Notes under the pieces: model-generated
What the model saw: the letters and a program-made list of their open reading frames with translations, nothing else
Told to the model about the DNA's origin: nothing
Database searches by the model: none
Shown: piece after piece, positions 8,009-17,424 of the stretch
Numbering within the stretch: position 1 is the stretch's first letter
Layout: each line of letters begins with the position of its first letter
Program-made: the position numbers and the translations under genes
Origin: Microbacterium sp. STN6
GTDB taxonomy: Bacteria > Actinomycetota > Actinomycetes > Actinomycetales > Microbacteriaceae
Assembly (NCBI RefSeq): GCF_026410545.1
Contig: NZ_JAPMIT010000002.1
Coordinates: 744,001-808,000 of the forward strand
Reading direction: 5' to 3'
DNA: 64,000 nucleotides

Positions 8009-8875
8009 TCACGGGAGGGTGAGGATCTCCGCGCCGCGCTCGGTGACCACGAGGGTGTGCTCGAACTGCGCGGTCAGCGACTTGTCGCGCGTCGTCACGG
8101 TCCAGTCGTCGTCCCACATGTCCCACTCGATGCCGCCGAGCGTCAGCATGGGTTCGATCGTGAAGACCATGCCGGGCTGCATGACGGTGTCGTAGACGGG
8201 TGCCGAGTCGAAGTGCGGAATGATGAGCCCGGAGTGAAACGCCTCGCCGACACCATGGCCGGTGAAGTCACGCACGACGCCGTAGCCGAAGCGCTTCGCG
8301 TACGACTCGATCGCACGCCCGATCACGTTCACCTGACGTCCCGGTGCCACGGCACGGATGCCGCGGGCGAGCGCCTCCCGCGTGCGATCCACGAGCTGGG
8401 TGACCTCGTCGCTCGCCTGTCCCACGACGAAGGTCTGGTTGCTGTCGCCGTGCACCCCGTTCTTGTACGCGGTGATGTCGATGTTGACGATGTCGCCATC
8501 CTCGAGCACGGTGTCGTCTGGGATGCCGTGGCAGATCACCTCGTTCACCGAGCTGCAGATCGACTTCGGGTAACCGCGGTAGCCCAGGGTCGAGGGATAC
8601 GCATCGTTTTCGACAAGATAGTCGTGACCGATGCGGTCGAGCTCCTCCGTCGTCGCTCCGGGCTGCGCCGCCTCGCCGACCAGCGCGATCGCCCGCGCGG
8701 CGATGCGCCCGGCCTCGCGGATCAGCTCGATGCTCTCGGCCGGGTAGATGTTGTCGCCGGTGTAGGCGCGCGGCCCCGGTCGGCCGACGTATTCCGGTCG
8801 CTCGATCGAGGCGGGCACAGGCCGCTCGGGCGAGACGGTTCCGGGTACCAGGTGGCCGTGAGAATCCTTGGGCAT
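8009..8875 (-). CDS. map: methionine aminopeptidase, type I with actinobacterial N-terminal extension
   Basis: This 288-aa cytosolic metalloprotease removes the N-terminal Met of new proteins. Its five metal ligands are visible: Asp in NIDITAY, Asp in HGDSNQTF, His in FTGHGVG, Glu in TIEPML and Glu in FEHTLVV. About 40 residues precede the catalytic fold and include [16 protein letters not shown], the short proline-rich extension of actinobacterial MetAP1. The start MPKDSHGHL (8875) lies only 12 bases from the start of the divergent small gene, so no separate 5' leader fits. Confidence 0.94.
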   Translation of the reverse strand: MPKDSHGHLVPGTVSPERPVPASIERPEYVGRPGPRAYTGDNIYPAESIELIREAGRIAARAIALVGEAAQPGATTEELDRIGHDYLVENDAYPSTLGYRGYPKSICSSVNEVICHGIPDDTVLEDGDIVNIDITAYKNGVHGDSNQTFVVGQASDEVTQLVDRTREALARGIRAVAPGRQVNVIGRAIESYAKRFGYGVVRDFTGHGVGEAFHSGLIIPHFDSAPVYDTVMQPGMVFTIEPMLTLGGIEWDMWDDDWTVTTRDKSLTAQFEHTLVVTERGAEILTLP

Positions 8876-8890
8876 AGGATCAAGCTTATG
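8873..8890. promoter_or_regulatory. back-to-back leaderless promoters of map and the 62-aa gene
   Basis: The 18-base segment CATAGGATCAAGCTTATG is nearly self-complementary. It carries TAGGAT seven bases before the rightward ATG (8888) and, on the other strand, TAAGCT seven bases before the leftward ATG (8875). Each -10 box overlaps the start codon of the opposite gene. Both spacings fit the TANNNT-n7-start layout of leaderless actinobacterial genes. Confidence 0.55.
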
Positions 8891-9076
8891 GCCGAGGACA
8901 TCGAGCATCAGTACTGGTACAACCAGAAGACCGGCGAGGTGGAGCAGGGTTTCCAGTCACCGTCGATCGATCGCGTCGGGCCGTTCGCCACGCGTGACGA
9001 GGCCGCACACGCCCTTGACACGCTGCGCGAGAACAGCCGGCGCTGGGCCGAGGACGACGCGGCGGAAGACCGCTAG
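8888..9076 (+). CDS. small SPOR-like conserved protein
   Basis: This 62-aa acidic protein starts [21 protein letters not shown] and contains [20 protein letters not shown] followed by a charged tail. The pattern (aromatic start, GPF-T--EA-AL) resembles the short SPOR-like proteins annotated beside panB and glnA2 in Micrococcales; the peptidoglycan-binding role of true SPOR domains is not shown for it. It has no signal peptide or membrane segment. Its start is fixed by the leaderless promoter it shares with map. Confidence 0.8.
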   Translation: MAEDIEHQYWYNQKTGEVEQGFQSPSIDRVGPFATRDEAAHALDTLRENSRRWAEDDAAEDR

Positions 9077-9103
9077 CAGAAACCGCGAAGCCGCGCGCCA
9101 GCG

Positions 9104-9937
9104 CTACTCGTAGCTGTGTTCAGAGCTCGGGTACTGCCCACTCGTCACATCCGCCTTGTACGCCGCTGCGGCATCACCGAGAACCTGCCGAAGGTCGGCG
9201 TACTTCTTCACGAACTTGGGCACGCGCCCGGTGGTGAGCCCGGCCCAGTCGGTCCACACGAGCAGCTGCCCGTCGACATCCGGCCCGGCACCGACACCGA
9301 TGGTCGGGATGCGCAGCTCCTTCGTCACCAGCGCCGCGCTGGCGGCCGGCACCATTTCGAGCACCACAGCGAAGGCCCCGGCGTCTTCGACGGCGTGCGC
9401 GTCAGCGAGCAGCTGCTCGACGCCCGCGCCGCGGCCCTGGATGATGTGCCCTCCGAGTCCGTGCTCGCTCTGCGGGGTGAAGCCGATATGCGCCATCACG
9501 GGGATGCCGGCGTCGACGATGCGCCGGATCTGTTCGGCACTGCGAATACCGCCCTCGAGCTTGACCGCGTGGGCGCCGGTCTCCTTCATGAAGCGCACCG
9601 CGGTGTGCAGCGCCTCCTCCTGCCCCGTCTCGTATGAACCGAACGGCATATCGGCGATGACGAAGGCGCGCGTGACGGCGCCGGCGACCGCGCGGGCCAG
9701 TGGGATGAGTTCGTCCACGGTGACGGGAAGCGTGGTGTCGTAGCCGAGCACGTTGTTTCCGGCCGAGTCTCCCACGAGCAGGAAGTCGATGCCGGCGTCG
9801 TCGAAGATCTGCGCCGTGAGCATGTCGTAACTCGTGAGGCCCGTGATCGTGATTCCCTGATCCTTGGCCGACTGGAAGTGCCTGGTTCGCACCCTCTTCA
9901 ACTGGGGCAGCGACGGTGCGGCAGACGTGTCTGACAT
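9104..9937 (-). CDS. panB: 3-methyl-2-oxobutanoate hydroxymethyltransferase
   Basis: This 277-aa TIM-barrel enzyme makes ketopantoate from alpha-ketoisovalerate and methylene-tetrahydrofolate, the first step to pantothenate and CoA. Family motifs are LTSYDMLTAQIFDDAGID, the Mg site VGDSAGNNVLGYD, the KLEGG loop and catalytic-region HIGFTPQS, then GIGAG-like IGVGAGPDVDGQ. The length is normal. It is transcribed alone, convergent with the 62-aa gene and divergent from glnA2. A TAGACT box six bases before the ATG suggests a leaderless mRNA. Confidence 0.95.
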   Translation of the reverse strand: MSDTSAAPSLPQLKRVRTRHFQSAKDQGITITGLTSYDMLTAQIFDDAGIDFLLVGDSAGNNVLGYDTTLPVTVDELIPLARAVAGAVTRAFVIADMPFGSYETGQEEALHTAVRFMKETGAHAVKLEGGIRSAEQIRRIVDAGIPVMAHIGFTPQSEHGLGGHIIQGRGAGVEQLLADAHAVEDAGAFAVVLEMVPAASAALVTKELRIPTIGVGAGPDVDGQLLVWTDWAGLTTGRVPKFVKKYADLRQVLGDAAAAYKADVTSGQYPSSEHSYE

Positions 9938-9943
9938 GCGGAC

Positions 9944-9949
9944 AGTCTA
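9944..9949 (-). promoter_or_regulatory. leaderless -10 box of panB
   Basis: TAGACT on the minus strand ends six bases before the panB ATG (9937). Confidence 0.5.
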
Positions 9950-9962
9950 TGGCGCGAGCCAC

Positions 9963-9968
9963 TAGCCT
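9963..9968 (+). promoter_or_regulatory. -10 box of glnA2
   Basis: TAGCCT leaves a short leader with AAAGGGG before the ATG at 9992. No GlnR-type repeats are visible here, unlike glnA1. Confidence 0.45.
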
Positions 9969-9991
9969 AGAGAAGGCCGGAAAGGGGACCG

Positions 9992-11332
9992 ATGGACAAG
10001 CAGCGGGACTTCGTTCTTCGCACGATCGAGGAACGCGGAGTCAAGTTCGTCAGGCTGTGGTTCACCGACGTCGTCGGCACGCTGAAATCGGTGGCGATCG
10101 CCCCCGCCGAGGTCGAGGGCGCCTTCGCCGAAGGCGTCGGCATCGACGGCTCGTCGGTCGAGGGCCTCACGAGATCCTACGAGGCCGACGTGCTGCTGCA
10201 CCCGGACCCCGCGACGTTCCAGATCCTGCCGTGGCGTGGCGAGATCGACCCGACCGCCCGCATGTTCTGCGACATCACGACGCCCGACGGCCAGCCGGCC
10301 GTCGCAGACCCGCGTAACGTGCTCAAGCGCACCCTCGCCCGCGCTGCCGACCGTGGATTCACCTGCTACACGCATCCCGAAATCGAGTTCTACCTCTTGA
10401 AGTCGTCGAAGCTCGACGTCGACGGCCATCCGACGCCGGTCGACTCGGCGGGGTACTTCGACAACGTGCCGGGCGGCACGGCCCACGACTTCCGCCGGCG
10501 TTCGGTGCGCATGCTCGAAGACCTCGGCATCTCGGTGGAGTTCAGCCACCACGAAAGCGGCCCCGGCCAAAACGAGATCGACCTGCGCTACGCCGATGCG
10601 CTCACGACCGCAGACAACATCATGACCTTCCGCACGGTCGTCAAGGAGGTGGCGATTGAGCAGGGCGTGTACGCCACGTTCATGCCGAAGCCGCTCTCCG
10701 GCCAGCCGGGCAGCGGCATGCACACCCACATGTCGCTGTTCGAGGGCGACCACAACGCGTTCTTCGAGCCGGGAGCCCAGTACCAGCTCTCGCGCACGGG
10801 ACGGCAGTTCATTGCCGGTCTGCTGCGGCACGCCCCGGAGATCACGGCCGTCACGAACCAGTTCGTCAATTCGTACAAGCGGCTGTGGGGCGGCGACGAG
10901 GCGCCCAGCTTCGTGTGCTGGGGCCACAACAACCGCTCGGCTCTCGTGCGCGTGCCCCTGTACAAGCCCAACAAGCAGCAGAGCTCGCGCGTCGAGTATC
11001 GGGCGCTGGACTCTGCCGCGAATCCGTACCTCTCGTTCTCGCTCATGATCGCGGCAGGGCTGCGCGGCATCGAGGAGGGCTACGAGTTGCCGCCCGAGGC
11101 CGAGAACAACGTGTGGGCGCTGAGCGACTCCGAACGGCGGGCCCTCGGCTACAGCCAGCTGCCCGCGAGCCTCGACCACGCCGTCTCGATCATGGAGGGC
11201 TCCGAGCTCGTCGCCGAGACGCTGGGGGAGCAGGTGTTCAACTACGTTCTGCTCAACAAGCGTCAGGATTGGCACGACTACCGGGCGCAGGTGACGCCGT
11301 TCGAGCTGCGCACCAACCTGCAGGCGCTCTGA
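9992..11332 (+). CDS. glnA2: glutamine synthetase, GlnA2 type
   Basis: This 446-aa type I glutamine synthetase family member joins ammonia to glutamate with ATP. Signatures are the DGSSVEGL beta-grasp loop, catalytic PEIEFYLLKS, HHESGPGQNEIDL, the ATP loop PKPLSGQPGSGMHTHMSLF, and RLWGGDEAPSF with NNRSALVRVP. It is shorter than GlnA1 and resembles GlnA2 of mycobacteria, found next to glnE. The gene is followed 30 bases later by glnE on the same strand, so both are likely expressed together. It is clearly a different subfamily from the gene at 15862-17286. Confidence 0.94.
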   Translation: MDKQRDFVLRTIEERGVKFVRLWFTDVVGTLKSVAIAPAEVEGAFAEGVGIDGSSVEGLTRSYEADVLLHPDPATFQILPWRGEIDPTARMFCDITTPDGQPAVADPRNVLKRTLARAADRGFTCYTHPEIEFYLLKSSKLDVDGHPTPVDSAGYFDNVPGGTAHDFRRRSVRMLEDLGISVEFSHHESGPGQNEIDLRYADALTTADNIMTFRTVVKEVAIEQGVYATFMPKPLSGQPGSGMHTHMSLFEGDHNAFFEPGAQYQLSRTGRQFIAGLLRHAPEITAVTNQFVNSYKRLWGGDEAPSFVCWGHNNRSALVRVPLYKPNKQQSSRVEYRALDSAANPYLSFSLMIAAGLRGIEEGYELPPEAENNVWALSDSERRALGYSQLPASLDHAVSIMEGSELVAETLGEQVFNYVLLNKRQDWHDYRAQVTPFELRTNLQAL

Positions 11333-11362
11333 CGCCCGCCCCGACCCGCTTGGAGGCACGGC

Positions 11363-14300
11363 ATGGCGCGTGAGCAGACAGCCCTGAGCACGCTTGCCGC
11401 CGCCGGCTTCGCCCGGCTCAGTGAGGTGCGCGAGCGGCTCGCTGAGCTCACCCGCCTCACCGACATGCCCCAGGAGCGCGCCCTCGAGCTGTTCCGCGTC
11501 GCGGCAGACGCCGATCAAGCCCTCGACTGGGTGCTGCAGTTGCTGCGCTTCGACCACGACGCCGTCGCCGTCCGGCTGGGGCGTGAGCCGCAGGCGAGCC
11601 GGCTGGTGCGCCTTCTCGGCGCATCCGATGGCCTTGCCGAGTTCCTCGTGCGCCACCCGGACGAGCTGGCGGCGCTCGACGAGCCGCTGACCGGCACAGC
11701 GGATGCCGCCGACCTGCGCGCCCAGCTTCTCGACGCGGTCGGCGTCGACGACGTGGCCGCCTCCGCACCCGTGGCCGCGCTGCGCGAGGAGGAGGCGTGG
11801 TCGGCGCTGCGCGTGCGCTACCGGCGTCTGCTCACGCAGCTCGCGGTCTTCGACCTGGAACAGGACGATCAGGTAGAGGGCGTCGACCTCGTCGCGCGTT
11901 CTCTTGCCGATCTCGCGGCCGGCGCCATGGAGGCCTCACTTGCGGTGGCCAGGGGCGACGTGATCGGAGCGGGCCCTGGCCACTTCAGCGCGCACGAGGT
12001 CTCGCACACGAGATTCGCCATCATCGGCATGGGAAAGGCAGGCGCCGGCGAGCTCAACTACGTGAGCGACGTCGACGTCATCTTCGTGGCGGAGGGCGAC
12101 GAGGAGGCCGGGCTCTCCAACGCCCGCGCGGTCGACGTTGCGACGCGACTGGCCGTGCTCACCATGCGCGGACTCAGCGCGGCCGCCATCGAGCCCGGGC
12201 TGTGGGAGGTCGATGCCAACCTGCGACCCGAGGGCAAGGACGGCGCCCTCGTGCGCAGTCTCGAGTCGCATGTGGCGTACTACGAGAGGTGGGCGAAGAA
12301 CTGGGAGTTCCAGGCGCTCATCAAGGCGCGCGGCTTTGCAGGGGACGCCGAGCTCGGCCGGCGTTACGTCGACGCGCTCGCGCCGCTCGTGTGGGACAGC
12401 TCGTCGCGCGAGAACTTCGTCGATCAGGTTCAGCGCATGCGCGAACGCGTCACCGACAACATTCCCGACGACGAGCTCGACTACCAGCTGAAGCTGGGGC
12501 CCGGCGGCCTGCGCGACATCGAGTTCACGGTTCAGCTGCTGCAGCTCGTGCACGGCCAGACCGACGACGCGGTGCGCCAGCGCTCCACCCTGGGTGCGCT
12601 CGACGCCCTCGCCGGCCAGGGCTACATCGGCCGCAGCGAGTCGGCCGAGTTCGATCGCGACTACCGCACGCTGCGGCTGCTTGAACACCGGCTCCAGCTG
12701 CGTTCGCTGACCCGCACGCACCTGATGCCGCGCGACGAGGCGGATATGCGCGTGCTCGCGCGTGCGACGGGTCTGGCCGTCAATGCCGCCGGCCTCACGT
12801 CGGTGTGGTCGAGTATCAAACAGCGCGTGCGAGGGCTGCACGAGCGCCTGTTCTACCGGCCGCTGCTCTCCGCCGTCGCGGCGACCCCGAGCGAGGAGTT
12901 CAACCTCACAAGCGCGCAGGCGGAGGCGCGACTCGCCGCGATCGGGTTCCGGGATCCGGCCGGGGCGCTGGTGCACATCCGCGCCCTGACCACCGGGGTC
13001 TCGCGTCGCGCGTCGATCCAGCAGCACCTTCTGCCCGTCATGCTGCAGTGGTTCGCCGACGGGGCCGACCCCGACTATGGGCTGGTCACGTTTCGACGCC
13101 TGAGCGAAGACCTGGGTTCGACGCATTGGTTTCTGCGCATGTTGCGGGACTCGAGCGGCGCGGCGCAACGCCTCACGCGGGTGCTCGCGGGCTCGCGTTT
13201 CGTGGGCGAGCTGCTCGGCCGCATCCCTGAGGGCGTCGCCTGGCTCGAGAGCGACGCCGACCTGCGCCCGCGTGCGCGCGAGGTGCTGAGCGACGAGGTG
13301 CGCGCGCTCCTCGCCCGCCACCATGAGGCGGATGCCGCCGCCGCGGCTCTGCGCACGGCCCGCCGCCGCGAGGTGCTGCGGCTCGCGTTCGCGGCCATCC
13401 TCGGCTCGTGCACCGTTGAAGAACTTGCGCGCGGCCTCACCGACATCGCCGAGAACGTGATCTCCGGCGCCCTCGCCGTCGCCCGGCGCACCGTGCCGGG
13501 AGCCGACGCCCTGCAGTTCGCCGTCATCGGTATGGGGCGCCTCGGCGGCAGGGAGCTCGGTCTCGGCTCCGACGCCGACGTGCTCTACGTCTTCCGCTCG
13601 TCAGACGGCGACGCGCAGACGGCGGCCCCCGTCGCCAACGCGATCGTCGCCGAGCTCGTGCGGCTCACGGCCGACCCCGCGTTGCCCCTCGACCTCGACG
13701 CGGGTCTGCGCCCCGAGGGCAAGAACGGGCCCGTCTCCCGCTCGCTCGACGCGTACCGCGCCTACTACAGCCGCTGGTCGCTCACGTGGGAGGCCCAGGC
13801 GCTCCTGCGCGCCCGCGGCATCGCCGGCGACGACGACCTCAGGCGCGACTTCGAGTTGCTCGCCGACTCGGTGCGCTACCCGGAGGGCATCGATGATGCG
13901 GCCGTGCGCGAGGTCAAGCGCATCAAGGCCCGTGTCGAGAGCGAGCGGCTGCCGCAGGCCGCAGACCCGTCTCGCCACCTGAAGCTCGGGCGTGGATCGC
14001 TCAGCGACGTCGAATGGCTCGTTCAGCTGCAGCAGCTGCAGCACGCGTGGCGGCAGCCGGCGCTGCGCACGCCCTCGACGCTCGACGCCCTCGCCGTGTG
14101 CGTCGAGAGCGGCCTGATCCGAGCCGACGACGCCGACCGCCTGCGCGAGGCGTGGATCTTCGCCTCACGCGCGCGCTCCGCCATGACCCTGTGGACCAAT
14201 AAGACAGCGGATGTGCTGCCGGTGGACCGGCAGCAGCTCGAGGGTGTCGCCCGTCTGCTGGAGTACCCGCCCGGCTCCGCCAGCCGTCTCGAGGAGGACT

Positions 14301-14371
14301 ATCTGGCCGTCACCCGCCGCGCCCGCTCCGTCTTCGAGCGCCTCTTCTACCCGGAAGTCGTGACGCCATGA
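11363..14371 (+). CDS. glnE: bifunctional glutamine synthetase adenylyltransferase/deadenylylase
   Basis: This 1002-aa protein has two nucleotidyltransferase halves that remove and add AMP on the regulatory tyrosine of GlnA1. The N-terminal catalytic motif GMGKAGAGELNYVSDVDV is near residue 222 and the C-terminal GMGRLGGRELGLGSDADV is near residue 723, both with the metal-binding D-x-D. The EGKDGALVRS and EGKNGPVSRS loops mark the same fold twice. GGAGG precedes ATG 11363. The stop overlaps the ATG of the following sulfatase gene by four bases. The target tyrosine is present in GlnA1 (Tyr402). Confidence 0.96.
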   Translation: MAREQTALSTLAAAGFARLSEVRERLAELTRLTDMPQERALELFRVAADADQALDWVLQLLRFDHDAVAVRLGREPQASRLVRLLGASDGLAEFLVRHPDELAALDEPLTGTADAADLRAQLLDAVGVDDVAASAPVAALREEEAWSALRVRYRRLLTQLAVFDLEQDDQVEGVDLVARSLADLAAGAMEASLAVARGDVIGAGPGHFSAHEVSHTRFAIIGMGKAGAGELNYVSDVDVIFVAEGDEEAGLSNARAVDVATRLAVLTMRGLSAAAIEPGLWEVDANLRPEGKDGALVRSLESHVAYYERWAKNWEFQALIKARGFAGDAELGRRYVDALAPLVWDSSSRENFVDQVQRMRERVTDNIPDDELDYQLKLGPGGLRDIEFTVQLLQLVHGQTDDAVRQRSTLGALDALAGQGYIGRSESAEFDRDYRTLRLLEHRLQLRSLTRTHLMPRDEADMRVLARATGLAVNAAGLTSVWSSIKQRVRGLHERLFYRPLLSAVAATPSEEFNLTSAQAEARLAAIGFRDPAGALVHIRALTTGVSRRASIQQHLLPVMLQWFADGADPDYGLVTFRRLSEDLGSTHWFLRMLRDSSGAAQRLTRVLAGSRFVGELLGRIPEGVAWLESDADLRPRAREVLSDEVRALLARHHEADAAAAALRTARRREVLRLAFAAILGSCTVEELARGLTDIAENVISGALAVARRTVPGADALQFAVIGMGRLGGRELGLGSDADVLYVFRSSDGDAQTAAPVANAIVAELVRLTADPALPLDLDAGLRPEGKNGPVSRSLDAYRAYYSRWSLTWEAQALLRARGIAGDDDLRRDFELLADSVRYPEGIDDAAVREVKRIKARVESERLPQAADPSRHLKLGRGSLSDVEWLVQLQQLQHAWRQPALRTPSTLDALAVCVESGLIRADDADRLREAWIFASRARSAMTLWTNKTADVLPVDRQQLEGVARLLEYPPGSASRLEEDYLAVTRRARSVFERLFYPEVVTP

Positions 14372-15852
14372 CCGCACCCAACATTCTCATCGTCATGGCA
14401 GACCAGGTGGTCCCCTTCCTCACCTCGCCGTACGGCGACCGCGTGGCGAAGACGCCGGCCATGCAGCGGCTCGCCGACGAGGGCGTCACGTTCGAGGCCG
14501 CGTACACGGCCGCCCCGCTCTGCTCCCCGTCGCGAGCGGCGCTTGTCGCCGGTCGCTATCCGTCCTCCATGGGCTGCTTCGATAACGCGTCGGTGTTCCC
14601 CGCCGACCAGCCCTGCCTCGCGCACTACCTTGCGGCCGCAGGCTATGACACGCTCGCGAGCGGCAAGATGCACTTCGTCGGTCCGGATCAGCTGCACGGA
14701 TTCGACCGGCGGCTCACGACCGACGTGTTCCCCGCCGGCGTCGACTGGGTGCCCACCCTCGACGAGAACGGCCGCTTCCCGGCGGGCGGCCACGCGCGGC
14801 ACTACGTCGACCCCGATCCCGGCGTGCGCGACTGGACCATGTTCATGGCCTACGACGAGGAGACCCAGTTCCGCGCCCTCGAATACCTGCGCGAGCGTCA
14901 CCGCACCGACGCCCAGCAGCCGTTCGGCATGGTCGTCTCCTTCCACCACCCGCATGACCCGTTCCATGTGCAGCAGGAGTACTGGGATCTGTACGACGAC
15001 GCCGACATGCCGCTGCCCGAGTACCCCGACGACCTCGAGCAGACGTACTCGGCGATGGACCGCTGGGCGAACGACGCGCACGAGACCGACGTGTACGACG
15101 TGCGCGATGAGCAGAGCATGCGCCACCTTCGGCACGCCTACTACGCCGCCCTCAGCTACGTGGACCGCAAGCTCGGCGAACTGCTCGACACCCTCGCGGT
15201 AACCGGCGCGCTCGAGAACACCGTCGTGCTCTTCACAAGCGACCACGGCGACATGCTGGGCGAGCGCGGCATGGTGCAGAAGCGCGCGTTCTACGAGTGG
15301 TCGGTGCGCGTCCCCCTTGTCTTGCGGATGCCGCAGGCCGCCCTCGCGGCAACGCGCGTGCCGCAGCCGGTCTCCCTCGTCGACGTGCTGCCGACGCTGC
15401 TGGATCTCGCCGGTGTCGCGCCCGCGGTGCGGGCGGAGCTGCACGGCCGCAGCCTCGTCGGCCTCATGGACGGCGCCGCAGCCGAGCCCGGTGTCACGCC
15501 AGACACCGTCCCGGTCTTCTCCGAATACCACCTCGAGAAGGTGCACGCGCCGTGCTTCATGGTGCGCCGAGGGCGTCACAAGTACATCTACATCCACGGG
15601 CACGACGAACGGCTCTTCGACCTTGAGAACGACCCGGGGGAGTGGCACGATCTCGCCGTCGATCCGGCGCACGCGGGCCTCGTTGCGGAGCTTCGTGCGC
15701 TCATTTTCGACCGCTTCGACCCCGAGGCACTGGCGGCGCGAGGCGCTGCCAGCATCCGTGACCGTGTCATTGTGCGCGACGGGATGGCGGCGAACGGCAC
15801 GCACTGGGACTACCAGCCGCGCACCGACGCCACCTGGCAATACGTGCGCTGA
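14368..15852 (+). CDS. betC: choline-sulfatase-like sulfatase
   Basis: This 494-aa cytosolic sulfatase (no signal peptide) has the formylglycine motif LCSPSRAALVAGRYP with Cys52. Metal ligands are in NILIVMADQ and TSDHGDMLGE. The C-terminal tail with HWDYQP and a final QYVR is characteristic of choline-sulfatases, which release choline (then glycine betaine) and sulfate from choline-O-sulfate. It overlaps glnE by four bases (ATGA) and ends nine bases from the convergent glnA1. This is an unusual place for it: elsewhere glnE faces glnA1 directly. A formylglycine-generating enzyme would have to come from elsewhere in the genome. The exact substrate is inferred. Confidence 0.85.
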   Translation: MTAPNILIVMADQVVPFLTSPYGDRVAKTPAMQRLADEGVTFEAAYTAAPLCSPSRAALVAGRYPSSMGCFDNASVFPADQPCLAHYLAAAGYDTLASGKMHFVGPDQLHGFDRRLTTDVFPAGVDWVPTLDENGRFPAGGHARHYVDPDPGVRDWTMFMAYDEETQFRALEYLRERHRTDAQQPFGMVVSFHHPHDPFHVQQEYWDLYDDADMPLPEYPDDLEQTYSAMDRWANDAHETDVYDVRDEQSMRHLRHAYYAALSYVDRKLGELLDTLAVTGALENTVVLFTSDHGDMLGERGMVQKRAFYEWSVRVPLVLRMPQAALAATRVPQPVSLVDVLPTLLDLAGVAPAVRAELHGRSLVGLMDGAAAEPGVTPDTVPVFSEYHLEKVHAPCFMVRRGRHKYIYIHGHDERLFDLENDPGEWHDLAVDPAHAGLVAELRALIFDRFDPEALAARGAASIRDRVIVRDGMAANGTHWDYQPRTDATWQYVR

Positions 15853-15861
15853 GTCGAAGCC

Positions 15862-17286
15862 CTACACGCCGTAGTAGAGCTCGTACTCGAACGGGTGCGG
15901 GCGCTGCGCGAGCGGTTTGATCTCCTTCTCGCGCTTGTAGTCGATCCACGTCTCGATCAGCTCGGGCGTGAACACGCCGCCGGCCGTCAGGAAGTCGTGG
16001 TCTGCCTCGAGCGCGTCGAGAGCCTCGCTCAGCGTGCCAGGAAGCTGCGGGATGTTCTTCGCCTCCTCGGGCGGAAGCTCGTACAGGTCCTTGTCGACCG
16101 GCTCGTGCGGCTCGATGCGGTTCTTGATGCCGTCGAGACCGGCCATGAGCTGGGCCGCGAACGCGAGGTATGGGTTGCTCGAGCCGTCCGGAACACGGAA
16201 CTCGATGCGCTTCGCCTTCGGGTTCGTGCCGGTGATGGGAATGCGGATGCACGCCGAGCGGTTGCCGGCCGAGTACACGAGGTTCACGGGCGCCTCGAAA
16301 CCCGGCACCAGACGGTGGAACGAGTTCACGCTGGGGTTGGTGAACGCGAGCACCGCCGGGGCGTGCTTGAGCAGTCCGCCGATGTACCAGCGCGCCAGGT
16401 CAGAGAGGCCGCCGTAGCCCGCCTCGTCGTAGAACAGCGGCTTGCCGTCGTTCCACAGCGACTGGTGGGTGTGCATGCCCGAGCCGTTGTCGCCGAACAG
16501 CGGCTTCGGCATGAACGTGGCCGTCTTGCCCCATTCCTCTGCCGTGTTCTTCACGATGTACTTGAATTTGAGGATGTCGTCAGCCGCATGCACCATCGTG
16601 TCGAACCGATAGTTGATCTCGGCCTGCCCTCCCGTGCCCACCTCGTGGTGTGCGCGCTCGAGTTCCAGGCCGGCGCCGATGAGCTTGAGGCTGATGTCGT
16701 CACGCAGATCGGCCTGCTTGTCGACGGGGCTCACGGGGAAGTACCCGCCCTTGTACGGGGTCTTGTTCGCCAGGTTTCCGCCCGCCTCGGTGCGGCCGGT
16801 GTTCCAGGCGCCCTCCTCGGAGTCGACGGCGTAGAAGCTGGAGTGCTGGTTGACCTCGTAGCGCACGTCGTCGAAGATGTAGAACTCCGCCTCGGGCGCG
16901 AAGAACGCGGTGTCGGCGATGCCGGTCGAGGCCAGGTACTTCTCGGCCTTCTTCGCGACCTGGCGCGGGTCCTTGCCGTAGACCTCACCATTGCGCGGGT
17001 TGTAGATGTCGAACACCATGATGAGTGTGCGCTCGGCGCGGAAGGGGTCGACGTACGCCGTCGAGACATCCGGGATCAGCTGCATGTCCGACTCGTGGAT
17101 CGACGCGAATCCGCGAATGGATGAGCCGTCGAACAGCTGCCCGACCGTGAAGAACTCCTCGTCGACCGTCGAGGCCGGGATGTTGAAGTGCTGCTGCACG
17201 CCAGGCAGATCGGTGAAGCGGATGTCGAGGAACTTGACGTCCGTCTCCTTGATGAAGGCGAGCACCTCTGAGGAATCGCGGAACAT
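15862..17286 (-). CDS. glnA: glutamine synthetase type I, main assimilatory enzyme
   Basis: This 474-aa dodecameric enzyme condenses ammonia and glutamate. Motifs are [56 protein letters not shown] and the adenylylation site [10 protein letters not shown] with Tyr402, target of GlnE. Two ATGs are possible; [13 protein letters not shown] (17286) is chosen because it matches the family start and has GGGAGA nine bases before it (MYMFRD from 17292 would crowd the ribosome site). It is controlled by a complete GlnR box at 17359-17396 with a TACGCT -10 box at 17343-17348. It is convergent with the sulfatase gene. Confidence 0.97.
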   Translation of the reverse strand: MFRDSSEVLAFIKETDVKFLDIRFTDLPGVQQHFNIPASTVDEEFFTVGQLFDGSSIRGFASIHESDMQLIPDVSTAYVDPFRAERTLIMVFDIYNPRNGEVYGKDPRQVAKKAEKYLASTGIADTAFFAPEAEFYIFDDVRYEVNQHSSFYAVDSEEGAWNTGRTEAGGNLANKTPYKGGYFPVSPVDKQADLRDDISLKLIGAGLELERAHHEVGTGGQAEINYRFDTMVHAADDILKFKYIVKNTAEEWGKTATFMPKPLFGDNGSGMHTHQSLWNDGKPLFYDEAGYGGLSDLARWYIGGLLKHAPAVLAFTNPSVNSFHRLVPGFEAPVNLVYSAGNRSACIRIPITGTNPKAKRIEFRVPDGSSNPYLAFAAQLMAGLDGIKNRIEPHEPVDKDLYELPPEEAKNIPQLPGTLSEALDALEADHDFLTAGGVFTPELIETWIDYKREKEIKPLAQRPHPFEYELYYGV

Positions 17287-17342
17287 GTACATGTCTCCCA
17301 GTGATTGAGTTGATTTCGAGACCGGCGTGCGGCTCGCCCCTG

Positions 17343-17396
17343 AGCGTACGACGCGAGAATTTCCCGACCGTATCACCGATGTTTCCGGCATGTTAC
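17343..17396 (-). promoter_or_regulatory. GlnR box and -10 of glnA
   Basis: On the minus strand the four half-sites read GTAAC-n6-GAAAC-n6-GATAC-n6-GAAAT (17396 down to 17359), the full 22-bp-period GlnR consensus. Ten bases further is TACGCT (17348-17343) as -10, so the box covers the -35 position, as expected for an activator. GlnR is the nitrogen regulator of actinobacteria; its gene is not in the window. Confidence 0.85.
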
Positions 17397-17412
17397 GTAC
17401 AGTGGCTGCTCT

Positions 17413-17418
17413 TAGACT
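17413..17418 (+). promoter_or_regulatory. leaderless -10 box of the RDD gene
   Basis: TAGACT ends six bases before the GTG at 17425. Confidence 0.5.
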
Positions 17419-17424
17419 CTACGG

